A DNA stretch of 64,000 bases, taken from assembly GCA_947598825.1 (NCBI GenBank), contig CANQFM010000010.1, positions 1 to 64,000 of the forward strand, read 5' to 3'. The notes below the pieces were generated by a model. That model searched no databases and was not told the DNA's origin. It worked only from the letters and a program-made list of their open reading frames with translations. The position numbers and the translations under genes were made by a program. This document shows positions 1 through 8,520 of the stretch, in pieces; the first letter of the stretch is position 1, and each line of letters begins with the position of its first letter. The stretch comes from an uncultured Eisenbergiella sp. (GTDB lineage: Bacteria; Bacillota; Clostridia; Lachnospirales; Lachnospiraceae).

Positions 1-2475
1 GTTAAAGGGTATACGAAGTCGGTTAATGGCTATAATATCGCGAACACGATCACGGGCACGACGGAAGTCTCCGGGACAAAGACCTGGAATGTACCTGCAG
101 GGACGAAGCTTCCTGAGAGTATTACCGTAATCCTGCGGCGCAGCGACGGCCACACGGAGAGCAAGGAAGTGACGGCAGCCGATAACTGGAAGTATAGCTG
201 GATGGATCTTCCGCTCTACAGTGCAGATGGCAAGATAATGTACACTTACACGGTCGATGAAGTGCCTGTAGTCGGCTATGCGAAATCGGTTAACGGATAC
301 AATATCGTTAATACGATGACAGATGAAATGGAAGTCTCTGGGACAAAGACCTGGAATGTACCTGCAGGGACGGAGTTGCCTGACAGTATTACTGTGATTC
401 TGCGGCGCAGCGACGGCCACACGGAGAGCAAAGAAGTGACGGCAGCCGATAACTGGGCATATAGTTGGAAAAATCTTCCGACTCACAGCGCAGATGGCAG
501 GACAGCGTATACCTACACGGTCGATGAGGAAGATGTTGAGGGTTATACGAAGTCGATCAACGGTTATGATATCGTGAACACGATTATCGGGATGACGGAA
601 GTCTCCGGAACGAAGACATGGAATGTACCGGAGAGAACGGAACTTCCTGAAAGTATTACGGTTGTTTTGTACCAGAACGGTGTGGAATATGACAGCAAGG
701 AGGTTACTGCAGCCGATAGCTGGAGTTATAACTGGCCGGATCTTCCACTTTACAGCGAGGATGGCCTGACCGCTTACGACTACACTATCGGTGAGGAAGC
801 GGTAGGTGGTTACATCAGTACACAGAACGGCTACGATCTGACCAATACGATCACCGGGACGACGGAAGTCTCCGGCATCAAGACCTGGAACGTACCTGCA
901 GGAGCAGAACTTCCTGCCAGTATCACCGTGGAACTGTATCAGAACGGCACCCTGTATGACAGCATGATCGTAACGGCAGCCGATGACTGGGCATATAGCT
1001 GGACGGATCTTCCGCTCTATAGCGAAGACGGCAAGACGGCATATACTTACACGATTGGTGAAGTGAAGTTGGATGGCTATGTTACTACGCAGGATGGTTT
1101 TGACCTGACGAATACGGCGGTCGGGACGACGGAAGTATCCGGAACCAAGGTTTGGATGGCGCCGGAAGGAACAGAACTTCCCGCCAGCATCACCGTGGAA
1201 CTGTATCAGAACGGCACCCTGTATGACAGCAGGATCGTAACGGCAGCCGATGACTGGGCATATAGCTGGAAGGATCTTCCGCTCTACAGCGAAGACGGCA
1301 GGACGGCGTACACTTATACGATTGATGAAGTAGAGACAGCGGGTTATACGAAGACGGTTGACGGGTACGATCTGGTCAATACGATCATTGGGACAACAGC
1401 AGTATCCGGTATCAAGACCTGGAATGCTCCGGAAGGTTCGATCCTGCCTGAAAGCATTACGGTTGTGCTGTATCAGAATGGAACAGAATATGATACGAAA
1501 CAGGTAACACAGGCCGATGGTTGGGCTTATAGTTGGACGGATCTGCCGATTTACAGTGCGGATGGCCTGACAAAGTACGAGTATACGATCGGTGAAGTGG
1601 AAGTACCTGGCTATGATACGCAGATCAATGGATATGACCTGATTAATACGATCAGAAATACGGTCGATGTTGCAGGTACGAAGACCTGGGTAGTGCCGGA
1701 TGGGACACAGCTTCCCGGAAGCATCACCGTTGTTCTTTACCGGAACGGTGAAGTGTATGACAGACAGGAAGTAACGGCGGATAGCGGTTGGACTTATGGA
1801 TGGTCGGATCTTCCGCAGTACAGCGAAGACGGGATGACGTTGTATTCTTATACGATAGACGAGGAACCTGTCAGCGGTTATACCAGTACAGTGAATGGAT
1901 ATGATCTGGTCAACACACTTATCCTTGTTACGACGTCCGTTGCGGGTACGAAGACCTGGAACGTGCCGGAAGGTATTGAGCTTCCTGCAAGCATTACGGT
2001 CGTGCTGTATCAGAACGGTGTGCAGTATGCGACGCAGGAGGTAACGGCAGCCACCGGCTGGAGCTACTCCTGGACTGATCTTCCGCAGTACAGTGCAGAC
2101 GGAAGGACGGCTTACACCTATACGATCGGCGAGGTCCCTGTCACAGGCTATGTGGCTACGGTGAATGGGTATAACCTGACCAACACCTATACGCCGGGCA
2201 TTACGACTACATTCCAAACCTATGAACCGGAAGTGCCTTACGAGGTGTTCCAGGAAATTAACAACACTGTGCCGGTAAATGAAGGCGTGTTGGGAGCGTT
2301 CCGTGAAGCGTCCCATGGCGTGCTGGGAGCGATGAGAGGCGTCCTGGGTGCGGTTCGCACAGGGGATAACGCACTTGGCTATATCATAGGCTATATCGCC
2401 CTGATCGCTGTTGCGACAGGCGCTATCATAGCTGTGATCCTCAGATCGAAAAAGCGCAGGGGATTGAAAGGATAA
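1..2475 (+). CDS. Cna-B repeat surface protein, 5' truncated by window edge
   Basis: The reading frame is open from base 1, so the ORF-track start at 169 is only an internal Met and the true start lies outside the window. The protein is a run of about 89-residue Cna protein B-type domains, each opening with a V(S/A)GTKTWNVP-like strand and ending near GY..T.NGYDLVNT. Such domains form stalk-like, often isopeptide-linked folds on Gram-positive surface adhesins. After the last repeat comes a linker, three copies of GVLGA-x-R, the residues TGD, a hydrophobic segment of about 20 residues and a basic KKRRGLKG tail. That tail matches a wall-sorting or membrane-anchor arrangement, although no LPXTG is visible. 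The ligand cannot be told from this part. A strong terminator follows. Family call is firm; role as adhesin or pilin is inferred. Confidence 0.9.
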   Translation, partial: VKGYTKSVNGYNIANTITGTTEVSGTKTWNVPAGTKLPESITVILRRSDGHTESKEVTAADNWKYSWMDLPLYSADGKIMYTYTVDEVPVVGYAKSVNGYNIVNTMTDEMEVSGTKTWNVPAGTELPDSITVILRRSDGHTESKEVTAADNWAYSWKNLPTHSADGRTAYTYTVDEEDVEGYTKSINGYDIVNTIIGMTEVSGTKTWNVPERTELPESITVVLYQNGVEYDSKEVTAADSWSYNWPDLPLYSEDGLTAYDYTIGEEAVGGYISTQNGYDLTNTITGTTEVSGIKTWNVPAGAELPASITVELYQNGTLYDSMIVTAADDWAYSWTDLPLYSEDGKTAYTYTIGEVKLDGYVTTQDGFDLTNTAVGTTEVSGTKVWMAPEGTELPASITVELYQNGTLYDSRIVTAADDWAYSWKDLPLYSEDGRTAYTYTIDEVETAGYTKTVDGYDLVNTIIGTTAVSGIKTWNAPEGSILPESITVVLYQNGTEYDTKQVTQADGWAYSWTDLPIYSADGLTKYEYTIGEVEVPGYDTQINGYDLINTIRNTVDVAGTKTWVVPDGTQLPGSITVVLYRNGEVYDRQEVTADSGWTYGWSDLPQYSEDGMTLYSYTIDEEPVSGYTSTVNGYDLVNTLILVTTSVAGTKTWNVPEGIELPASITVVLYQNGVQYATQEVTAATGWSYSWTDLPQYSADGRTAYTYTIGEVPVTGYVATVNGYNLTNTYTPGITTTFQTYEPEVPYEVFQEINNTVPVNEGVLGAFREASHGVLGAMRGVLGAVRTGDNALGYIIGYIALIAVATGAIIAVILRSKKRRGLKG
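67..2205 (+). repeat. Eight tandem Cna-B coding repeats, 267-bp period
   Basis: Repeat units begin at 67, 334, 601, 868, 1135, 1402, 1669 and 1939. The period is exactly 267 bp (89 codons) for seven steps and then 270 bp. Units starting at 868 and 1135 share a nearly identical block of about 80 bp, which suggests recent duplication or gene conversion. The array continues leftward out of the window. Confidence 0.9.
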
Positions 2476-2507
2476 GATCTCACAAAGGAATAGTTTTATG
2501 AACAAAC

Positions 2508-2547
2508 GGCCCCGCTGTATGGATGATCGGCAGCGGGGCCGGTTTTT
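2508..2547 (+). terminator. Rho-independent terminator after Cna-B gene
   Basis: The inverted arms GGCCCCGCTG and CAGCGGGGCC are separated by a 13-nt loop and followed by GGTTTTT. It lies 32 bp past the stop codon. Confidence 0.9.
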
Positions 2548-2599
2548 ATAAACATTTGCCGAGAGGGCACATTTTTGGATGATCGGATAAGGAAAATAA

Positions 2600-2631
2600 T
2601 TGACAGCCCCATAGGGAAATGTCATTATAAA
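2600..2631 (+). promoter_or_regulatory. Promoter for M20 amidohydrolase
   Basis: A perfect TTGACA sits at 2600-2605. An AT-rich -10 region (CATTATAAA) starts 17 bp downstream, so the exact -10 register is uncertain. The start codon is about 45 bp further on. Confidence 0.6.
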
Positions 2632-2674
2632 TACAGTAATTCCGTTTATCAGCGGATCAAAAAGGAGGGTTTTT

Positions 2675-3889
2675 ATGAATGCAGCAGAGGTATTGACGCG
2701 CTCCGGCGAATTGCAGCCTTGGCTGGAAGAGGTTCGGCATGATCTGCACAGGCACCCGGAGGTGGGCTTTGAACTGTCTTACACGAAAGAGCGGGTAAAG
2801 CGAGAACTGGAAGAGATGGGATTTACACCGGAGGATTGTGGGAAATGTGGCCTCGTGGTGTTGTTAGGGGGAAAGAAACCGGGGAAGACGATCCTGCTCC
2901 GGGCGGATATGGATGCCCTTCCGGTCAGGGAAGAAGCGGAAGTTGATTTTGCCAGCGAATATGAGGGAAAGATGCATGGCTGCGGCCACGATATGCATAC
3001 CGCCATGCTTTTGGGCGCTGCCAGGATCTTAAAGGAGAATGAGGATCAGATCGCCGGTACGGTCAAACTTGTTTTTCAGCCTGCGGAAGAGATTTTTAAG
3101 GGTTCGGAGGACATGATCACGGCGGGCGTCCTGGAGAATCCGAAGGTGGACGCTGCGGTGATGTTCCATGTGGTGGCCGCAATGCCGATGCCATCGGGCA
3201 TGGTGCTGGTGCCAAAAGGGGGTATCTCCATGGCGTCCTGCGAACAATATCACATTACAGTGAAAGGCAAGGGAGGACACGGTTCCATGCCCCACGCTGC
3301 GATCGATCCGATCACGGCCGCGGCCCATATTCATCTGGCGCTGCAGGAGATCAACAGCAGAGAGATCGATGGGAACGAATTCGGCGTGTTTACGACCGGG
3401 AAATTCCAGGCAGGCGACGTTTCCAACGTGATCCCCGATACGGCGCAGATGTGGGGGACGATCCGTACTCAGGATCCCGAAGGCCGGATCAGCGAGCAGA
3501 TCAGACAGCGTATGACCCAGATCAGCAAAGGAGTAGGAAGCGCGTTTCGCTGCGAGACGGAAGTGGAGTTTTACGATTTCTGTCCGTCGATGGTGATCGA
3601 TGATGCGCTGTCCAAAGACGCCTTAAAATATATGACGGAGCTTTTGCAAAAAGGAGCGATGGACATGACGCCGATCACGGGCGGGAAACCCGGCGGCGGC
3701 AGCGAGGATTTTGCATTTGTCAGCCATCGGGTGCCGACGGTGGGGATGTATATTACCGCCGGGAACTCTCAGGAGGGCTATCTGTACGGACAGCACCATC
3801 CCAAAGTAAGATTCGACGATAAGGCTCTTGGATATGGAAGCGCCGCCTATGCGTATATGGCGCTGCGGTGGCTGGAGGAGCATGCCTGA
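2675..3889 (+). CDS. M20D-family amidohydrolase (N-acyl amino acid / hippurate hydrolase type)
   Basis: At 404 residues this is a full-length member of the M20D metallo-amidohydrolases, cytoplasmic enzymes that cleave N-acyl or N-acetyl amino acids and related amides. Visible family signatures are HRHPEVGFEL near residue 26, the metal-binding GCGHDMHTAML near residue 100, QPAEE near residue 135 and GGGSEDFAFV near residue 345. The Cys-x-His plus Glu-Glu set fits the usual two-metal site. The start is set by an AAAAAGGAGGG Shine-Dalgarno sequence six bases ahead of the ATG. It has its own promoter and appears monocistronic. Substrate cannot be assigned, because hippurate hydrolases, acetyl-diaminopimelate deacetylases and indole-acetyl-amino-acid hydrolases look alike at this level. 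Confidence 0.92.
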   Translation: MNAAEVLTRSGELQPWLEEVRHDLHRHPEVGFELSYTKERVKRELEEMGFTPEDCGKCGLVVLLGGKKPGKTILLRADMDALPVREEAEVDFASEYEGKMHGCGHDMHTAMLLGAARILKENEDQIAGTVKLVFQPAEEIFKGSEDMITAGVLENPKVDAAVMFHVVAAMPMPSGMVLVPKGGISMASCEQYHITVKGKGGHGSMPHAAIDPITAAAHIHLALQEINSREIDGNEFGVFTTGKFQAGDVSNVIPDTAQMWGTIRTQDPEGRISEQIRQRMTQISKGVGSAFRCETEVEFYDFCPSMVIDDALSKDALKYMTELLQKGAMDMTPITGGKPGGGSEDFAFVSHRVPTVGMYITAGNSQEGYLYGQHHPKVRFDDKALGYGSAAYAYMALRWLEEHA

Positions 3890-3943
3890 CGGCATCAACC
3901 CCGGATCTGGCGGGATTTCAGAAGAAGCTGGGAGCGATTGAAT

Positions 3944-4234
3944 ATGAAATTTGGCATTCCGGAACGAGTATGGCAGCAAATTTTATCATTGGCGGAAAAA
4001 AACGGAATCTGTAAAATGATTTTGTTCGGCTCGCGGGCACGGGGAACGAACGGGGAACGCAGCGATATTGATCTTGCGGTGTCTGGCGGGGATCCGCTGA
4101 ATTTTTATTATGATCTGGAGGAAGAAGTGCGGACTTTGCTTTTTTTTGATGTGGTGGATCTGGACAGGGGGATCAGCGCGGAATTGCAAAGGGAGATCGA
4201 TCGAGACGGAGTGGTGATGTATGAAAAAGTATGA
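3944..4234 (+). CDS. MNT-type nucleotidyltransferase (MntA-like antitoxin)
   Basis: This 96-residue protein is a minimal nucleotidyltransferase. It carries the polymerase-beta-like signature GSRARGTNGERSDIDLAV at about residues 29-46, with the paired Asp metal ligands in SDIDL. The ORF track begins at a TTG at 3938, but the ATG at 3944 lies 9 nt behind a GGGAG ribosome site and is preferred. It overlaps the following HEPN-family gene by 14 bp, a gene pairing known as HEPN/MNT toxin-antitoxin modules, in which the MNT protein can adenylylate its partner. It could also be one half of an uncharacterised housekeeping complex. Confidence 0.88.
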   Translation: MKFGIPERVWQQILSLAEKNGICKMILFGSRARGTNGERSDIDLAVSGGDPLNFYYDLEEEVRTLLFFDVVDLDRGISAELQREIDRDGVVMYEKV

Positions 4235-4616
4235 AAATTTTTGCAGGGCGCTTGAAAATCTGCATGAAGGACTTAAATTGGACGAGCCGTATAGCGTTGT
4301 GGAGCAAACGGGCATTGTCGGGTTGTTCGAGATATGCTTTGAACAGGCGTGGAAAACGATGAAAACTCTTCTGGAAGAGGACGGACGGTTTGGACAGAAA
4401 ACCGGTTCGCCGAGGGGGATCCTTAAAACCGCTTATCAATGCGGGATGTTGGACAATGAGGAGGGTTGGCTGGAGCTTCTGGAAGCGCGCAATCTGCTTG
4501 CCCATACATATAGTGACGAGCAGTCACTTACGGTGATCCGGCAGATGAAAACGAATTATATTTTGTTGTTTGACGCCCTAAAAAAAGAAATTGAGGCGCA
4601 TTGGCTCATAGAGTAG
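4221..4616 (+). CDS. HEPN-domain partner, HI0074-type substrate-binding family (candidate toxin)
   Basis: This 131-residue all-helical protein resembles the HI0074 'nucleotidyltransferase substrate binding' family, a HEPN subgroup. Near residue 89 it contains RNLLAHTY, which fits the HEPN ribonuclease signature R-x4-H-x-Y. In characterised HEPN/MNT modules the Arg and His form the RNase site, and the Tyr is the residue adenylylated by the MNT partner. The start codon lies inside the MNT gene with a 14-bp overlap, so the two are translationally coupled. The intact motif suggests a potentially active toxin; toxicity itself is inference. Confidence 0.85.
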   Translation: MKKYENFCRALENLHEGLKLDEPYSVVEQTGIVGLFEICFEQAWKTMKTLLEEDGRFGQKTGSPRGILKTAYQCGMLDNEEGWLELLEARNLLAHTYSDEQSLTVIRQMKTNYILLFDALKKEIEAHWLIE

Positions 4617-4803
4617 GTCAGTACTTTGTGCCGGTCAGAAAACAGGCAGCACTTCTTAAAACTTTTTTTACAGGCTTACATAAATTCCATCCATTTACAG
4701 ATACTAGTTTCCGTAGGAATTCCGTAAATAAAAATGGATACCTGAAAAGGATAACAGATATGTCCGAAAGGGAAGATACCGGAAGAAAATGGAGGAAGAT
4801 AGT

Positions 4804-5349
4804 ATGAAAGCCACAGGAATCGTACGGAGGATAGACGATCTCGGCCGCATCGTGATCCCGAAGGAGATCCGCAGGACGCTGCGCATCCGGGAAGCGGATC
4901 CGCTTGAAATATTTACGGACAGGGAGGGTGAGATCATCCTGAAAAAGTATTCCCCCATTGGGGAAATGAGTACCTTTGCGAAGCAGTATGCGGAGAGTCT
5001 TGCCCAGGTGTCGGGACACACGGCGCTGATCGCGGACCGGGACCAGTTCATCGCGGCGGCGGGCGGCGGGAAACACATCCTCGGAAAGTCCATCAGCAAG
5101 GAATTGGAGGAGCGGATCGAGAACCGGGAAAATGTGATGGCAAAAAAGGGCGAGAAGAACTTTGTGAACGTCGCTTCGGAGGGCGTGGAAGGTGTAGAAC
5201 ATGAGGCCATCAGCCCGATCATCTGCGAAGGAGATGTGATCGGGGCGGTAGTGCTTTTGAACAATGACCCTAAGACCAGTATGGGAGACGTAGAGCAAAA
5301 ATTGATCCAGTCGGCGGCAGGTTTTCTGGGCCGTCAGATGGAACAGTAA
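4804..5349 (+). CDS. spoVT: Stage V sporulation protein T (AbrB/SpoVT regulator)
   Basis: SpoVT is a forespore transcription factor that modulates sigma-G-dependent genes. The 181-residue product has the N-terminal swapped-hairpin AbrB DNA-binding domain (KATGIVRRIDDLGRIVIPKE, residues 2-21, followed by RRTLRI). A C-terminal GAF-like domain (about residues 55-181) distinguishes SpoVT from the shorter AbrB. The ATG at 4804 follows GGAGGA by 7 nt; the track start at 4789 would place the ribosome site inside the gene. The approximately 190-bp region upstream holds no gene. A bidirectional terminator follows immediately. Its presence is a strong sign of an endospore former. Confidence 0.96.
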   Translation: MKATGIVRRIDDLGRIVIPKEIRRTLRIREADPLEIFTDREGEIILKKYSPIGEMSTFAKQYAESLAQVSGHTALIADRDQFIAAAGGGKHILGKSISKELEERIENRENVMAKKGEKNFVNVASEGVEGVEHEAISPIICEGDVIGAVVLLNNDPKTSMGDVEQKLIQSAAGFLGRQMEQ

Positions 5350-5350
5350 A

Positions 5351-5407
5351 AAAACCCCTGTTTTCAGAAGAGCCTTGATCGGCGGATCCGAAAACAGGGG
5401 GTTTTTT
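5351..5407. terminator. Bidirectional terminator between spoVT and the minus-strand cluster
   Basis: The arms CCCCTGTTTTC and GAAAACAGGGG flank a loop of about 26 nt. There is an A-run on the left and a T-run on the right, so it can end both the rightward spoVT transcript and the leftward cluster transcript, whose last stop codon is at 5406. Confidence 0.88.
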
Positions 5408-7121
5408 ATGGACAGCGTTCTTTGAAAAATCTGACGGCGATCCCGATCCCGCCAAGCAGGAACAGAAACGAGAGGATCGTAAGCGGCACTGCGGCAGCGG
5501 AGAAAGCCGGGGAGGAAGTTTGTGCCGCAGCGGTTTCAAACTGCCGGTTTCGTTCCCACCCTCTGTTCTGGCCTGTTCCCATGGGAGTCTCCGGCATAAG
5601 CCCTCTGTCACGGTCTGTTCCCATGAAAGACTCCGATGCAGAGCCTCTGCCCTGGCCCGCTCCCGTGGGGGCCTCCGTCATAGGACCTCTGCCCTGGCCC
5701 GCGCCTGTGGGGTCGCCCGATACAGGACGGCCCTGCCGGGGGCCGTTCTGCCCCTGGAACCCCATCCGCATACCCGGTTTCGATCCCATGCCGGAGGAGG
5801 CGTTGTCAATAGTGATCTCTTCCTGGGCTTCACCGACGGAAAGCAGGTAGGTTTCTCCGATCTGCAATCCGGGAGCGCTCAGCGTGAGGGAAGAAAAGCC
5901 ATAGGGGATCGTCGCGGACAAAAGGACAGTGCCCTCCGGATCGGACAGCGTTACTTCTGTGTTTTCCTCCGCTGAAGTATTATACATATAAAAACCCTGT
6001 TCGGAAGAGGCGTCAAAGCCTTCGGCCATCATGCTGCCCCCTGCGGCGATGACCGTGCCGCCGCTGATCCTGCAGACGCCGCCGCTTTCGCTGCCGTAGT
6101 CGATGGCGCAGTTGCCGCCGCTTCCCACGACGCTGACGAAAAGGGAACCGCCGCTGATCAGGATATCGCCGTTGGAGTCCAGCCCGTCGGCATCCCGGCC
6201 TGTGGCGTTGCGGATCTCTATTTCGCCGCCCGTAATGCGGATCACAGCCTTGCTGCTGTCGCCGCCCGCGTTGATGCCGTCGTCTGTCGGGACGATGGAA
6301 AAGGATCCGCCGTCGATGGTAATGTCCGAGGCCTCGATACCTTCATAGCAGGAAGGGATCTCGATCCGGCCGGAGCGCGCGTAAAAGGAACCGGTCTGTT
6401 CGTCGTTGGATACGGTGATCCCGTCGTCCCCGGCGCAGATCGAAAGGGATGCATCGGCGATTCGGACGCTGTCGTGGGCGTGGATCCCATCCTGGATCGC
6501 AGTAACCTCGATCGTACCGCCCGTGATCGCCAGATCATCGTTGCAGACAATGCCGTGGCAAAGTCCGCCGGTGACGTTTAAAAGCCCGTTGCCGTTGATG
6601 GTCAGATCGTCCCGGGAATAAATGGCGCCGTCGATGTTGTTTTCCGTTGCTTCTTCCGCGTGTCCTGCGCCGGAAAGGATGCTGTTTTGGCTTTCGTCGG
6701 CCAGCGTCAGGAACACTTTTTTAGCCTGTTCTACTAACAGCGCCGCGCTTGTTTCGCAGCGCAGGGAGACGCCGTCTAAAAGCAGCCAGATCTGGTCGTT
6801 TTTGTCCGCGTCAAGGATCACGCTGCCGTCTTGCAGTTCCCCGGAGAGGATATATTTTCCCGCGCAGGAAATGTAGACGCTGCCGTCCTGGACATAGGCG
6901 CCGCTTCCCTGGATATCGGCTCTGTCCCCGGTCAGCAGGATCCGGGTGGCGTCGGAGGTGTCCCAGTCAAAACGCAGGTCGTCGGCCGTAAACGGACTGT
7001 CGGCGGCGCTGCCCGTTGTCTGAATCCCCAGTTTTTCCCCATTCATGAAAAGAAAAGTGAGAAGGAGCATGAAACCGGCAGCGACGCAGCAGACGAGGTT
7101 GATATATTTACTGGCGGCCAT
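5406..7121 (-). CDS. Secreted/membrane-anchored beta-helix carbohydrate-binding protein (DUF4353-like)
   Basis: The 571-residue protein begins with a membrane segment at about residues 8-26. A long repetitive region (about 45-400) follows, with short recurring strands of the form GxxIxITGGxxxVxxxxDGIxA. This is the right-handed parallel beta-helix look of the carbohydrate-binding DUF4353 family. After a small beta domain comes a Gly/Arg/Gln/Pro-rich low-complexity stretch (about 445-530) containing repeated GAGQGRG-like units, then a C-terminal transmembrane helix (about 540-562) and a basic tail. Genes of this family often sit beside VTC-domain and DUF4956 genes, as here. It probably displays the helix outside the membrane; the sugar ligand is unknown. 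The start is 6 bp after the DUF4956 stop codon. Confidence 0.8.
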   Translation of the reverse strand: MAASKYINLVCCVAAGFMLLLTFLFMNGEKLGIQTTGSAADSPFTADDLRFDWDTSDATRILLTGDRADIQGSGAYVQDGSVYISCAGKYILSGELQDGSVILDADKNDQIWLLLDGVSLRCETSAALLVEQAKKVFLTLADESQNSILSGAGHAEEATENNIDGAIYSRDDLTINGNGLLNVTGGLCHGIVCNDDLAITGGTIEVTAIQDGIHAHDSVRIADASLSICAGDDGITVSNDEQTGSFYARSGRIEIPSCYEGIEASDITIDGGSFSIVPTDDGINAGGDSSKAVIRITGGEIEIRNATGRDADGLDSNGDILISGGSLFVSVVGSGGNCAIDYGSESGGVCRISGGTVIAAGGSMMAEGFDASSEQGFYMYNTSAEENTEVTLSDPEGTVLLSATIPYGFSSLTLSAPGLQIGETYLLSVGEAQEEITIDNASSGMGSKPGMRMGFQGQNGPRQGRPVSGDPTGAGQGRGPMTEAPTGAGQGRGSASESFMGTDRDRGLMPETPMGTGQNRGWERNRQFETAAAQTSSPAFSAAAVPLTILSFLFLLGGIGIAVRFFKERCP

Positions 7122-7127
7122 TTTCGA

Positions 7128-7799
7128 TCACCCCGTATAGTCGCCGTTGTAGCTTACCAAAACGGCGCTCTGTACGCCGTCCATTTCGGAAAGCGTGTTG
7201 ATAAAGTCGGTATTGTCATCCTTCAGCCGGATCTCGAAGTTTAATTCGATCATTCCCTTTTGGGCGGATTTGCTTTTGACGACGCACCGACGCGTCATTT
7301 TTTCCAGGTATTGTCTGGCCGCAGTCTCATGCGGATGGCTGTCGCACTGCAGTACGACGATATAAGGGTTGCTGTGGGGCTGGCGGTTGACAAAGACCAG
7401 AAGGACGATGCCGATGATCACGCTGCCGATCACGGCCAGAGGGATCAGGCCGGCAGCCAGCACGATGCCCGCGGCGATCGCCCAGAATAAATAGGCGATG
7501 TCCAGGGGTTCTTTGATGGCCGTCCGGAAACGGACGATGGAAAGCGCGCCCACCATACCGAGGGACAGGACGATGTTGCTGGTGACGGCGAGGATGACTA
7601 GCGTGGTGATCATCGTCAGGGCCAGCAGGGTCACGCCGAAACCGGAGGAATACAGGACGCTCTGGCAGGTTCTCTTATAAACGAGAAAGATGAACAGGCC
7701 CAGGCAAAAGGACAGGATCAGGGCCAGCGCCATGTCCAGAACGCTGACAGCGGTCACATTTTCCAGAAAGCTGGATTTGAAAATATCCTGGAAGGTCAT
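7128..7799 (-). CDS. DUF4956 membrane protein
   Basis: This 223-residue protein has three to four hydrophobic segments in the first 135 residues, including SLGMVGALSIVRFRTAIKEP, the conserved core of DUF4956. A soluble C-terminal domain (about 140-223) resembles a small alpha-beta sensor fold. The biochemical role is not known. The family is recurrently encoded next to VTC-domain polymerases and CotH/carbohydrate-binding proteins, and that arrangement is present here with 24-bp and 6-bp intergenic gaps, indicating one transcript. Function in polymer synthesis or export is inferred only from neighbours. Confidence 0.82.
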   Translation of the reverse strand: MTFQDIFKSSFLENVTAVSVLDMALALILSFCLGLFIFLVYKRTCQSVLYSSGFGVTLLALTMITTLVILAVTSNIVLSLGMVGALSIVRFRTAIKEPLDIAYLFWAIAAGIVLAAGLIPLAVIGSVIIGIVLLVFVNRQPHSNPYIVVLQCDSHPHETAARQYLEKMTRRCVVKSKSAQKGMIELNFEIRLKDDNTDFINTLSEMDGVQSAVLVSYNGDYTG

Positions 7800-7823
7800 A
7801 GGTTTTTACTCCTTTTCATAAAA

Positions 7824-8495
7824 TCAGCCGTAAATGCGGCATTGTGCATATTTGGAGAAGGCGAAAGCGCGGCGGCCCGGAAGCTGCAGCGCGTCGCGGA
7901 TGATATCCGGAAGGAAACTGTCCCATTTCACTTCGAGAAGGATAGGGGCGTTTCCTGCCGGGACGGTGACGCAGCCGGGGTTTAAAAAGTCCGTGCAGCC
8001 AAGTCCGGTGCGGATGTCATAGTCCAGCGTGACTCGCACGTTGCCGGGCGCATAAAAAAAGGGTTCCCTGGTGTAGTCCACGATCGTCTTTGGACGCAGG
8101 CCGTACAGCCGCATTTTGGCGTACAGCTCCCGCACCAGCCCGTGCGGGTGGGAAAGCATCCAGCCCATATCCCCGTCCACCAGGGCTTGGGCCTCCTGTA
8201 GTGTGAGGACTGCCGTCTGTTTGTTCCCCAGGCCGTTCAGCTTGCTTTTCTTTTCCAGATGGATCAGGGAAGTGTCGCCGTTATAATAGCGTATGCGGAA
8301 TTTCTCCCTTCGGCTGACGCCGTCGATCTTTTCCCGCAGCGCCGTATCCCGGCTGTCGTCGAAATACAGGCTGCGGATCTGATACCGTCCGTTTGCAGCG
8401 TGTTCGTCTATCCGGGCGACGGCCCTCAGCCGCTGGCGCAGGACGGTCAGATCGGCGCGGTCGATCTCGTGTTTGACCTCATGTCGGTACTCCAT
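7824..8495 (-). CDS. VTC-domain polyphosphate polymerase-like protein
   Basis: The product (223 residues from the chosen start) matches the bacterial VTC domain, the catalytic tunnel fold that in fungal Vtc4 makes polyphosphate from ATP. Recognisable elements are YRHEVKHEID at the N-terminus, IRSLYFDD near residue 50, REKFRIRYY, LEKKSK, DYTREPF, VTLDYDIRTG and LLEVKW. These supply the alternating basic and acidic strand residues expected in the tunnel. The track start at 8591 is rejected: the ATG at 8495 sits 8 nt after GGAGGA, and the upstream part overlaps the promoter. It is the first gene of the leftward cluster. Bacterial members are not all proven polyphosphate synthases, so activity is inferred. 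Confidence 0.85.
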   Translation of the reverse strand: MEYRHEVKHEIDRADLTVLRQRLRAVARIDEHAANGRYQIRSLYFDDSRDTALREKIDGVSRREKFRIRYYNGDTSLIHLEKKSKLNGLGNKQTAVLTLQEAQALVDGDMGWMLSHPHGLVRELYAKMRLYGLRPKTIVDYTREPFFYAPGNVRVTLDYDIRTGLGCTDFLNPGCVTVPAGNAPILLEVKWDSFLPDIIRDALQLPGRRAFAFSKYAQCRIYG

Positions 8496-8520
8496 TGGAA
8501 ACATCCTCCATTTTTTGTCC

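Noticed and set aside
4617-4803. A gene or a clear sigma-G promoter before spoVT
   Set aside because: The ORF at 4601-4807 has no ribosome site or recognisable product. A loose sigma-G-like pair (ACATA and GATACTA) is too weak to call.
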